From NCBI GenBank assembly GCA_963969495.1, contig OZ018333.1:90511865-90575864 (forward strand): a stretch of 64,000 nucleotides of DNA. Direction: 5' to 3'. Of this stretch, positions 55,004 through 64,000 are shown in pieces (position 1 is the stretch's first letter; the number at the start of each line of letters is the position of its first letter). Origin of the DNA: Ceratothoa steindachneri (Eukaryota; Arthropoda; Malacostraca; Isopoda; Cymothoidae). The notes beneath the pieces are model-generated. The model was not told the DNA's origin. It did not search any database and saw nothing but the letters and a program-made list of their open reading frames with translations. The position numbers were made by a program, and so were the translations under genes.

Positions 55004-56138
55004 TCACTTAATCACAGTACTCTTCTTTTTCCCAGTCCATACACTCAACGGTTTCATTACACCTGAACAGTCTTTCATAAACTTTCTTCCAAACTCAACT
55101 AAACCAAGAAATCCACGCAACTCTCTCACTGTGGTAGGCTTAGGGAAATTCCTAACCTTTCCCACGAACTTCTCTGATTTACGCAATCCAGCCGCACTCA
55201 CCTTATGTCGTAAAAACTCAACTTCACTAGCAAACCATACACATTTAGACAACTTAACTTTCTCCCCAACCTCTTCCAACTTTCTTAAAACATCATTCAC
55301 CCTGGTCATATGTTCTTACATGTTCTCACTCATCACCAAAATATCATCCAAAAACACTCGTACATTCTTACACGGAAAACCACTCAACTCTACATTCATA
55401 GCACGCTGAAGCAGCTGGGGCGTTCGCCAACCCAAAGCTAAGGTTTCTGAACTGATAATGGCGCTTTGAGGTAGAAAACGCCGTAATAGGCCTGCTCTCT
55501 TCAGCCACAGGCATCTGGTAGTATCCACGTACCAGATCCATCTTAGAAAACACTTTCATTCCATACATACTGTACACACATTCAGACACAACACTCATAG
55601 GAAACTTGTCTTTCAACGTTCGTTCATTCACTCCTCTATAGTCAATACACAGTCGCAAACGTCCATCTGGCTTTCGTACAGGTACAATCGGACTATTCCA
55701 GGCACTCACACTCGGCTCAATCACACCAATTCTCTCTAATTCCTCACACTGTTCCTCAATCTCTTGAGCCACGGGGACAGGCAAATGACGAGGCCTTTGA
55801 TAAATTGGCATATCGTCGCTCAAAATTATTTTGAACTCAGGCAAGCGAGCGCTGCCAAAGTCCTCATCCCCTTGACTCAAAGCACCTCTCCTATTCCACA
55901 ACATCCTGTAAACTTTTTGCTTCTCACATTCACTCAACTTTTCTTCCAACTTCACATGCTCAATCAAATCTTCATACTTCCAAATATTTGACGTTACACT
56001 CACGGAAAACACACTTGCGTTCACCACATGCATATCATTCTCCATATTCACCACTGTATTTAACACACCCAATTTATCTCCCACTTGCACTCCTCTAAGA
56101 CTTCCTTCGCAGATCAGGCCAAACTTGTATGCAGACAC
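55004..56138 (-). pseudogene. Ty3-2 reverse transcriptase
   Basis: EELERIGVIEPSVSAWNSPI and PDGRLRLCIDYRGVNERTLK (fingers), VFSKMDLVRGYYQMPVAEES (first Asp), SFGLANAP, then after a frameshift near 55430 VRVFLDDILVMSENM (LDD box), a TAA, and thumb VNDVLRKLEEVGEKVKLSKC and LRGFLGLVEFGRKFMKDCSG. Active-site aspartates are present. Three lesions (shift, TAA, TGA near 55004) disable the copy. Confidence 0.75.
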
Positions 56139-56802
56139 GCGGATCTTTCATATCAATTATACTATTAAACACATGCACCACTCGCCTTAATCGATAGTTC
56201 GCAGCACTACCCTCCAAGACATAAATATTCCTATCATTCTCACTTATCTCAACATCCGAATTCCATCCAATCCTTACACTTAATGTTTCATTCTGCTTGA
56301 CAGGCACACTCTCAATCGCATATACCTCCAGACCTTTCATGATGTTCACTCTCACACTTCCATCTGGATTCACATACCATTGACACTTCATACTTCCATT
56401 CTTCTTACATTCAATCATCTCTAAATCAGGATGAATCACGATACCATTCACTTTCAAAAACTTATAACCTAATAGCATGTCATACTTCTTGTTTGCACCT
56501 TCTACGACACAAAATTCATCTTCATTCATCCGGACACCGGCAATCAAAACACTCTCTCTAAACCTTGCAACAATCGGGACATCCTGTTCACCTAATCCAG
56601 TCAAATGATATCCACGATCCTTAACTTCACTTACTTTCATTCCTACAAATGCTTCATAGTACACCACATTCACCTTACATCCTGTATCAATCAATGCACT
56701 AACTTCTCGTTCTCCACACTTAATTTTAACACACATACACCTATTCACTCTCTGACCCCAATTCACTCCACGATTTGACAATCCTTCTCTCACATTCATC
56801 AC
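56095..56802 (-). pseudogene. Ty3-2 protease 1 and linker to RT
   Basis: CGEREVSALIDTGCKVNVVY gives the DTG active site, and KYDMLLGYKFLKVNGIVIHP the second block (LLGYKFL). About 100 residues follow before a frameshift near 56130 into the RT frame. This is the protease in the usual Ty3 position. Confidence 0.75.
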
Positions 56803-56843
56803 TTGCAGTCTAGAGAATTCCCCAGAAGGAACCCTCTCATTCC

Positions 56844-57773
56844 TTAGTTTCCCTGAGTCGTATCCTCTCGATTACTTGCATCATTCCCATCCATTCTTTC
56901 ATTCATGCGTCTTTCACCAGTCTTACCCAACCTTGTTGCATGACTTACCATTCTACATTTACCACAGGTAGCTCTTGGAATGGCACACATCTTGGCATAA
57001 TGCCCTATCTGCCCACAATTACCACAAACTCCAGGTCCACTCATATTCACTCGACCACCTTCCCTGCAATCTCGTAGCAAGTCGCCCATTCTTCCACATC
57101 CATAACACGCTCTTTCCCTCGCACGACTACAATCTTTTATCATGTGCCCCATTTGCCCACAGCCAAAGCAACTTCCTTGTGACCAGCGACAGTCAACCCT
57201 CATATGCCCAACTTTCTTGCACATCAGACACCTAGGCTCATTTACTCTAGATCTACTGTCATTCCTACCATTTGTGCGACCACTATTCCGACTATTCTTA
57301 ACCCTACTCCAACCATTCCGACTTTCACTCCTACTTTTACTCCCTCTCGGTTCGCGGCCAACATACACACTCTGTTGTTCATTCTGCCCGTAATAATTTT
57401 CCAAAAATCTCGACATCACTTCGATCGGGTTCTCTGTCAATGCGTCCCGATACGACCGGAACTGAGGCAACTTACTTCTACTTGAGTTGCGCACAGTGTG
57501 AATCAAGGCCTCCTCCCTTCCATAATCCTCAAATTCACGGTCCTCTAACATCTCCAGTACATCCTTCCATAGTAATCTTTCACCAGCCCATTTCATCTTC
57601 TCTTTCCTCTTATACGTCACATACTCACTCACTTCATTCGAACCCGTATTTAAAAACTTCATCAGCTCCTTATTCCCATTTATTCCGTCATCTCCAAATC
57701 TCATTCGGGCCAAGGACTCTCCTTCCCCATTCTCGCTAAACTGCAGGGTGGGGGGATTACTTATTATTATCAT
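56844..57773 (-). CDS. Ty3-2 gag with five zinc knuckles
   Basis: The capsid part includes RLLWKDVLEMLEDREFEDYG and RDALTENPIEVMSRFLENYY, followed by an Arg/Ser/Asn-rich linker. Knuckles in order: CLMCKKVGHMRVDC, CFGCGQMGHMIKDC, CYGCGRMGDLLRDC (His replaced by Asp), CGNCGQIGHYAKMC, and CGKCRMVSHATRLG (last Cys lost). It would bind and package element RNA. The frame is open for 309 codons; the true start is uncertain, since an upstream Ile/Asn-rich stretch is included. Confidence 0.75.
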   Translation of the reverse strand: MIIISNPPTLQFSENGEGESLARMRFGDDGINGNKELMKFLNTGSNEVSEYVTYKRKEKMKWAGERLLWKDVLEMLEDREFEDYGREEALIHTVRNSSRSKLPQFRSYRDALTENPIEVMSRFLENYYGQNEQQSVYVGREPRGSKSRSESRNGWSRVKNSRNSGRTNGRNDSRSRVNEPRCLMCKKVGHMRVDCRWSQGSCFGCGQMGHMIKDCSRARERACYGCGRMGDLLRDCREGGRVNMSGPGVCGNCGQIGHYAKMCAIPRATCGKCRMVSHATRLGKTGERRMNERMDGNDASNREDTTQGN

Positions 57774-57780
57774 ACCTTAG

Positions 57781-58783
57781 CGCTAGGCGATACCGGGATG
57801 GCCTGAAAGACACCCAAGTACTATGTCTAGCGAACCAAACACTGGCCAGGTAACAACAGTTCCCCCTGGAACAAAGAGCGGGTAGACGAACGAATCAGGG
57901 AGAAGCACAACAACACCTTTCCCCTGCTCTATAGTGCTCCAGGCTACCCCCCTCCGGGGATAAGGTGCTCCAAATGGCAACTGCTATATGGTTGATCAAG
58001 CTGCAGTTGACATCTGTGAATGCACTGGCGATGGGAAGGTGTGCCATGCCTCCAGAAAACAGCCTACATGGGCTCGGGGAAGGTGTGTGGAAGATCTATA
58101 GCCATGGATTCACTGGTGGACGTTGTGGTAGGAAGAGCGCACAATCCTCTAGATGTCAGCTGCACCATGATCACCAACACCCCTTAGCAGGGAGGAAAGC
58201 GTAATAAAATCACGCCCAACAAAGACCAGGAGGGGGTTTCAAGCAAGTACCATACAACAACACCAGTTCAGCTTTAAAACCTCACCTACACACATCACTC
58301 TCCTCCCAAACTCTCCAACATTAAAGCAATTTCCTCACACATACATTCACTGCCCTCAATTCTCATATCAAAATAATAGGTCCCCTCAGTTGGTCAGGCA
58401 TAGTGAGTCCTCTATCCCATAGGGCATTGAATACATCCATAGGATTATTATATAGGAATATGTTCCCAGCTCAATGTTTTCTTCACATTTTCCTATTTGT
58501 AATCAACTTTAGTCCCATTTATGATATACACCTGAGACAACACAAATAATATTCTCATTCACTCAATATTGTCTGGTTTCTGTCTCTTCTCCACCGTATA
58601 AATTGTGTGTCTATGCTTTAATTATTCTGTGGTTATTTTCTTAATAAAGTGAAATAAGGTTTGAAAGTAACTAGCTTTGACATCTTTCATACTCAAAGTT
58701 GAACTAGTTTATGGACTCAAATATCATGGGCTTATTTTTTTGGTAATGAACTATCATCCATGTCAATGCGGCAAGGCAAGGGT
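57781..58783. other. unassigned sequence upstream of Ty3-2 gag
   Basis: It may contain the leader and LTR of Ty3-2, but I found no second copy, primer site or terminal repeat to prove it. A + strand AATAAAGTGAAATAAGG near 58644 looks like a poly(A) signal region. No long frame. Confidence 0.3.
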
Positions 58784-59063
58784 AATAGTAAGAATTCCTT
58801 AATCCACTAGAAAAGTTCCCCAACCCTGTTCAAGAGCGCCACCCCTACGACTAGGCAACCATCCATTTCTCTAAAAGGAGAAATTTCAAGAAGCCTTTTG
58901 TAAGAGCCTCCTGGCGCCGCTTACTGAACGGGATGCGAATGTTCCCGCGGTTGCTCGAGTCAAGTCAACCGGGAGAGGTCAAGGTAAGAGTAGGAATTCG
59001 TACATCCGCTACGAAAGTCTCCTGGAAACTGTTCTGGCGGATTAAGGAATTCTTACTATTATC
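58784..59063. mobile_element. MITE-like element with near-perfect terminal inverted repeats
   Basis: TAATAGTAAGAATTCCTTAA with TCC (58783-58805) is the exact reverse complement of the sequence at 59039-59061, and similarity extends about 15 bp further inward with few changes. A third, direct, diverged copy (GTAAGAGTAGGAATTCGTAC at about 58985) lies inside. Total about 280 bp, no coding capacity. A TA-type target site is possible but no clear duplication is visible. It lies in the presumed intron beside the serpin exon. Confidence 0.6.
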
Positions 59064-59099
59064 CACAGCTAACCGCATCATAAGCTAAAATATGCATAC

Positions 59100-59282
59100 A
59101 GAAGCTAGTGTTTGAGACAGTTCAAAAATTTCCTCCATCTTAAACTTGGGTATGGTGAGAGTCACTTCAACACTTGCATCTTTATCTAAATCTTGCAAGT
59201 TAAATGAAGACAACTTCTGTTCAACATCATCTAATCCATCCTTGGCATTGGGTAGAACAATGATCATGCTGACTAGGTGATC
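59100..59282 (-). CDS. serpin internal exon (61 codons)
   Basis: The - strand has a strong acceptor (TTATTTTTGCAG) before 59282 and a donor (GTATGC) at 59099, delimiting exactly 61 codons in one frame without stops. It reads VSMIIVLPNAKDGLDDVEQK and VTLTIPKFKMEEIFELSQTL, the serpin segment around the VSLPKFK...L strand/helix block (here with TLTIP, one extra residue). Serpins are serine protease inhibitors, in arthropods often secreted and acting in clotting and immunity. No other serpin exon was seen in the window, so the rest lies outside or this is an isolated relic. Confidence 0.7.
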
Positions 59283-59410
59283 CTGCAAAAATAACATCAA
59301 ATTAAAATGAGTTTAAAACCGCAACTATCAAATTATTTTCAACTGTTAAAACCTACCACTTTCCCAAAATATGGAGTCAGTGCACATTAACATCGCATTT
59401 TGTCATCCAC

Positions 59411-59880
59411 TCAAGGTTCATTTCTGGGCATAAGGCCCCAAGCAGGCCCTTTCACAAAGCCCCCTCCGCACACATTTATCATTCTCTTGCTCCTCAGCTC
59501 AGTTTGCTCTCTCTCAAACACTGTCACAAAATCAACAAGATTTTTACATAGCCTTCCAACCCTTTGCACACAATGATAGTCCTTCTCGTATTTTCTCTTC
59601 ACAACTTTAATTTCATCTATCCATCGTACATGGCTACACAACCTCATAACACGTTCAGTCACAACCTCATTCACACAATAAACATCTCTTATCCACTATT
59701 CTTCGTTCTATCTACCTTTGGCACACCAGGCAACTTTCTCAAATTGTTGCACTTCCCTCATTCAAGATCTTTCCTTCCATAGCTTAGTGCAATCCCATAA
59801 ACCAACATTGGTAGAGGCATACTCTCATACTCCCTGGCACATTCCATATTCAAACCCGCAGCATTTACAAATCACTTTGA
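59411..59880 (-). pseudogene. unrecognised gag-like frame
   Basis: On the - strand a broken frame has MECAREYESMPLPMLVYGIA and, after stops, VTERVMRLCSHVRWIDEIKV and VQRVGRLCKNLVDFVTVFER. The base bias (C/A-rich + strand) matches Ty3-2, so it might be a part of a related gag, but I cannot confirm it. Not serpin-like. Confidence 0.25.
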
Positions 59881-59899
59881 GAATTTCTTCCCATTCAAA

Positions 59900-60790
59900 A
59901 CCTTGTAGGGCGTCGGGGGTTGGTCTGCCTCAAACCGGCGCAGAAAAATGCGACCTACAACAAAGAGCGTCGTCAACCTCCTAAAAAAAGTCATAGAGCC
60001 CGAAAGTATGTGTATACGAACCAGTACCGAGTACAAGGGACAAGCAATAGTGACCCCGCTAGTCCCGGTGCCGGGACAGGTAGCGTGCAGTAAGATCACT
60101 CAGACTAGGCCATTCAACAAGAATGTGCTGAACAGTCTGGGGGACAAAGTAGGCTTCACAGTAGGGCGCAAGCCCTACAGAAAGCACACTGACGCTGTCG
60201 CGGCATTGGAGAGTGGGGGGTCCATGGGAAGGAACAATCGTGGCGTAATGGTACGTAACTTTGAGTTCCTCTCGGCCGACTCCCATCTTCTTTACCCGGC
60301 AGCCCGGATTCCTCCCATGTAATCGGTGTGAGGAAGAGCTAAACGCTGGTCTGGTTGCACAGACCTCGCGGACTCCTTGGCTATCTCATCGGCACGCTCA
60401 TTGCCATATGTCCAGGAACCAAGCAGAAGGTAATCTCGAAATGTGCCCGTCTTGCCAAAACCATGGTATCACGGAAACCGCAAATCAAGGACGTGGAGAA
60501 TACAATGCCCTGAGAGCAATCAGGGCGCTTTGAGACGCAATAGATCACAATCCGGTTTTCAAGCCGGGCACGACGCGTTATCTCCCGCAATGAGCGGTGT
60601 ATTACAATCAGCTCGCCCGTGCAGACAGGCACAGCACCTTGCAGAGCCCCGCTGACTTCAAACAGAGGGGAGATGACGTGAAAATACATCTCCTCTTGGC
60701 ACTTGAAGCCATCGGCATACAATGGCACAGTTGCAGCGTGACATGAAGTGTGCTCCAAAAAGGTCGAACTCAACGCTCTTTATCCACCAA
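59900..60790 (-). pseudogene. LINE-A copy 8: RNase H and tail
   Basis: STFLEHTSCHAATVPLYADG (Asp), GAVPVCTGELIVIHRSLREI (Glu), then a broken YSDSQ segment, and MVLARRAHFEITFCLVPGHM. The tail has a degenerate VQHILVEWPSLSD. It matches copies 3 and 5 and joins endonuclease sequence directly at about 60790. Confidence 0.6.
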
Positions 60791-61440
60791 CTTAAACTCT
60801 TCGTCTGGAACAGAGAAATTAGTCACTTCCTGGAATGCGGACCACCGCGCCGGCGCCAAGCACCACCAGAGGTGAGGGGGGCGGGCCTCTCTCTCTCTCT
60901 CTCAGACTCAGCCCTCCATCGAGACAACTCCACCCCAAATCAGACTTTGCATCCAGAGAGCACAAAGATAGACCAAGACAGGAAAATGAAGCGGTTCTCA
61001 GGCAGTGATGCGTAACTCATCCACATTTAGGACACCCATCTGCAGCTCAAGGACCTGACCTCTGATATTGATGGAGTAGTCGCGAAGCCAGGGAAGCTAC
61101 CTGTGTCAAAGTCAGCTGACAGAAGAATGTAAGCAAAAATAACAGTTGGAGGAGATGTCCCCGACTGTCGACTACCTGCAAATTGTAAATGCAGGACTGC
61201 ACGATTGTAGTAGGGCATGAATTAGAAGGCTTTGATGTTCATGGCCCCCCTAAGGTGGTTGGCCCCATAAGCCACTCCAAGTAGGAGTGGTCAAATTTGG
61301 GTCACTTTCCTGCTCTCTTGAGTCTCCCCTGTGATAGTAGAAGAGGGACTGCCACTGGTAGGGATATGGAGTTACTCTACTCGAGGGCGCCTCCAGAGAA
61401 GGGTGTAAGGGAGAATCCACCGCACCTGTAGACCTAATAA
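60791..61440 (-). pseudogene. LINE-A copy 8: endonuclease and ORF1 pieces fused to RNase H
   Basis: The reverse strand matches the endonuclease end and linker (GGTGGTGCTTGGCGCCGG at 60845-60870) and HLDRR-equivalent sequence near 61180. An ORF1 N-terminal piece (61230-61440) follows. The whole RT and most of ORF1 are missing. A CT microsatellite (60888-60903) interrupts the endonuclease. Confidence 0.5.
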
Positions 61441-61589
61441 AAATATCCAGTAATAGTAAGACACAATAAGGTTTAAGGTAAGGAGCCAGTTGGGTAGCTG
61501 CCCGATCCAAGTGGATTCTAGATGGCAGCACAGATAAAACGAGGTAAATTAATTATAAAAGAGTGAGAAGATCACAATGTGATAAAAAT
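61441..61589. other. unassigned AT-rich spacer
   Basis: Between LINE-A and LINE-B fragments. No feature seen. Confidence 0.3.
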
Positions 61590-63440
61590 ATTAAAAATGA
61601 AGGTTAAAAGATTCCTAGGCCAAAATGAAACGAAGACGGGTGAGGCGAGGGATAGTTAAATGGGTCGGGAAACAGGACGACTAGAGTGGGAAAATGAGGG
61701 CATTCTAGTAGAAAGTGGGCAACCAATTGGTCCCCACCAAAAAAACGGCAGCGAGGGCTGTTTTGAGAACCAGCCGAAACAAGGTGACCGTGGCTAAGTC
61801 TTGTTTCGCCGATGCAAGCTCGCCAAAGGTCCACCTTTAAGGACCATAGTCTCTGGAGGCTCGAAGGCTAAGAGCGAACAGACTTTTTGATTTTATATAA
61901 TTTAAATGATCAACACCTTCCCCATTAGTTCTGCCACAACTAAATAATATATTTTGTTAAAGGAAAGAAACCTCGAAAAGGCAGAGCAGTGTTCTCCGGA
62001 GACACAGAATAGGCTGAGTGGGCCAGCCGATCAGGCCTCTCGTTACCTAGGACCCCTATATGCCCGTGGACCCAATAAAGTAGAACCCGATATCGGGACC
62101 CATTCTGGACCAGTCAGTCCAGAATGTGGTCTGCGTCCAACCCGTTCCTGCCTGGTTCTGACAAAGGGAAGGACAATCCCAACATGCCATGCTGATGAGT
62201 AAAAACACTTCACCCATAGAAAATTGTACAAATCAAGTAAGAAAATGACAGAGGTCCTGAATCATATAAAAATGGATCTCTTCAAGGGCAGGGGAAGTAG
62301 ATCTACAAAGGGAAAATGCCCTACGCAACTCGTTGAATGGTGAATAGGACATTATACGGAAGGTTAGATTTCCTTGTAAAATTGGGAGAGTGAGACTCTT
62401 CCTTTGATTTATATGCTAGAAAATCCTTGTTGGTTTCGGTCAACCTTATTACACAAGGTTGGGTTCCACCGGAATCGAGCATGAGCTAATTTGTAGTATT
62501 TGATGGCTGTCTCACACTCCTGAGCTCAAACTGGTTGCCTCCGTGGACGCGTTGTAGATAATCGATGTGAAGTACGCTACTGCCGCATCCACACCATTAA
62601 AGGTCTCCAAGGAGACACTTCTGAAACCTTCCCAATCGGCATGGCCTAAGTCCCACTTGAGAGGCATTGTTGTATGAGGGCTAGGATGAGATGAACGGCC
62701 GACAAGACAATAGGGAAGTGGTCACTCCCATGGAGGTCATCGAGAACTGACCATCAAAAATCAGGGAGGTAATCCGGAGAACAGAGAGACAGGTCGACAC
62801 AGCTAAAGGAATCCGTCTGGATATGATAAGAGGTAAAATTGCCGCTGTTCAAAATGCAAAGAAAGTCAGATAATAAAAGAGACTAAAATACTGCCTTCGG
62901 CATTCCGAGTGATGTCGCCCCAATATGGGTGCAAAGCATTAAAATCTCAGTAGTAAAAATGGGGAGGGCAACTGATCTATAAGTTCTAAAACCTCGGGTC
63001 TTGACACTGGTAAAGAAATGAGGTAAATAGAGCAAACAGTTAAAAAAGCCTTGTAAGAAAAACCCTCACGGCAACAGCTTGGAGGGTAGTATGTAGGGAG
63101 ATACATGGCGGGATGAGGAAACCATAACTGACACTCTCACATGAGACGAGCCCCAGACAGGAGAAATAGAGTTGAGAATAAGAAAAGTGGGTACCGCCGG
63201 AAAGGGCCGTGTACAGTTTGTTCTCCCGAAGACAAATAACAGTGGGGGGGGGGAGTCGTCAAATGAACTTTGAGTTCTTCCTACTTGGGAAGAACGCCTT
63301 GACAATTCCATTATAAAATGAAGGATATTATGTGGAACGTCAGGGTAGTTACGAAGGTACCCAACTATAATACACTGCGGCAGTTCTTGTCATTCGAACG
63401 TTAAAATCAGTGTGGCAGTTGGGACTTTAGTAGAGGATAC
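61590..63440 (-). pseudogene. LINE-B fragment: endonuclease end, RNase H, Cys-rich tail
   Basis: - strand: endonuclease end with DDLHGSDHFPIVLS-equivalent codons (about 62700-62750), then RNase H end LLYWVHGHIGVLGNERPDRL (61990-62100; W-V-x-G-H and N-E-x-x-D), and tail ETRLSHGHLVSAGSQNSP, VAHFLLECPHFPTL. The RT is largely absent between them. It is the same family as 1-290 on the opposite strand. Poly-G at 63243-63251. Confidence 0.5.
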
Positions 63441-63539
63441 GGTTTTAGTGACCCTGTGTACATGTGCGACACATTGGGTACTAAGCTTGACGTGAAGGCG
63501 GGTGAGGGGGCGTTAACCCTTAATTCGTTTGAACGGACG

Positions 63540-64000
63540 GCACCTAAACTCTTCGCTGAGACAGAGAAATCAGTCCTTTCTTGAAATGCCGAACAAACAC
63601 TACCGAGGTGGAGGGGAGGCTCTCAGCCGTTAGCGGTCCAGAAAATGTTTGAATTTTAAAGTGATCACTACCATGGAGGTCATCGACTAACCCCACCCCA
63701 AATCAGGCTGTGCATCTGGAGAGCACGAAAATAGATCGAGGCAGGAAAATGAAGCGGCTCTTGTGCAGTGATGCGGAAACTCATCCATATTTAGGACACC
63801 CATCTTCAGCTCGTCGATCAGGTTGGTAAGGACTCGACCCCTGGGATTGATCGAGTAGTCTTTCCTAGAGGATGTGTCTCCCGTTCAACTTTTTCTGCAA
63901 GAGAAAGGGTTTCGGCAACCGTGCCACGACGCCACAGAAGTTACGAGTGTCGAAGTCAGCTGACGGAAGAATGTAAGCAGAAATAACAGTTTGGGGAAGA
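63540..64000 (-). pseudogene. LINE-A copy 9, endonuclease part, continues beyond window
   Basis: The reverse strand matches the linker (CAGAGAAATCAGTCCTTTCT), SDHF segment (AAGTGATCACTACCATGG), CSPDAQPDLGWG-type and NVDEF segments, and the DLN region near 63870, up to ISAYILPSADF at the window edge. It is therefore another - strand LINE-A copy. Confidence 0.6.

Larger units (their letters stand above)
52056..57780 (-). mobile_element. Ty3-type element Ty3-2 with OTU-like and second protease domains
   Basis: - strand order: gag with CCHC knuckles, protease 1, RT, RNase H, OTU-like domain, protease-like domain 2, integrase, GPY/F-type tail. RT, RNase H and integrase are of Ty3 type. LTRs could not be identified: the 3' side is replaced by LINE-A copy 7, and no clear LTR was seen upstream of gag. 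Only a few stops and shifts per domain make it younger than LINE-A. The + strand is C/A-rich throughout, a bias unlike its neighbours. Confidence 0.75.

Noticed and set aside
58644..58660. AATAAAGTGAAATAAGG as the poly(A) signal of a host gene
   Set aside because: No coding frame upstream on +. It could equally be an LTR or chance in AT-rich sequence.
57781..58700. Ty3-2 5' LTR
   Set aside because: No second copy, no primer site and no TG...CA pair could be shown.
59411..59674. Upstream serpin exon
   Set aside because: The frame shows no serpin motif and has no splice sites consistent with the exon at 59100-59282.

Overview
The window looks like repeat-dominated animal nuclear DNA, most likely from an arthropod and plausibly a decapod crustacean. 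That placement is an inference. It rests on the mix of I-clade LINEs, a short-LTR Copia element primed by initiator tRNA-Met, Penelope-like and Ty3 elements, long (TA)n microsatellites, tandem C2H2 fingers of the CPYQ type and a serpin exon. No bacterial operon, rRNA or tRNA gene was recognised. Almost every coding-looking stretch is a broken mobile element. I see only two candidates for host coding sequence: a C2H2 zinc-finger ORF (25723-26898, +) and one serpin exon (59100-59282, -).

The main resident is a GC-rich non-LTR element, called LINE-A here. It has an ORF1 with zinc knuckles, then an APE-type endonuclease, a reverse transcriptase and an RNase H, which is an I-clade layout. Four copies lie head to tail on the + strand (about 1310-2575, 2576-10445, 10497-16575, and 16630-25250 interrupted). 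One long copy (28770-36010) and several fragments (50665-52055, 59900-61440, 63540-64000) are on the - strand, and a degraded copy is on + (48652-50110). A second I-like family, LINE-B, is present as fragments (1-290, 50225-50440, 61590-63440).

Nested insertions tell the history. A TA-flanked, pogo-like DNA transposon remnant with a PHD-like finger (4766-6019) sits in LINE-A ORF1. A Copia element (19051-24059) splits LINE-A copy 4, and a Penelope-like fragment sits inside that Copia near its left LTR. CR1/L2-like fragments sit in LINE-A copies 2 and 5. A complete-ended Ty3 element (38480-45346, TSD ACCG) splits a Jockey-like reading frame that resumes in frame on the far side.

The right half holds a second Ty3-type element (52056-57780, -). 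Its pol carries, between RNase H and integrase, an OTU-like domain and a second retropepsin-like domain. That architecture is the most interesting item in the window. Other points worth a look are hammerhead-like motifs next to two TA tracts, 113-bp frame-shifting tandem units after the zinc-finger ORF, and a TA tract that expanded to about 66 bp in one LTR and about 306 bp in its partner.
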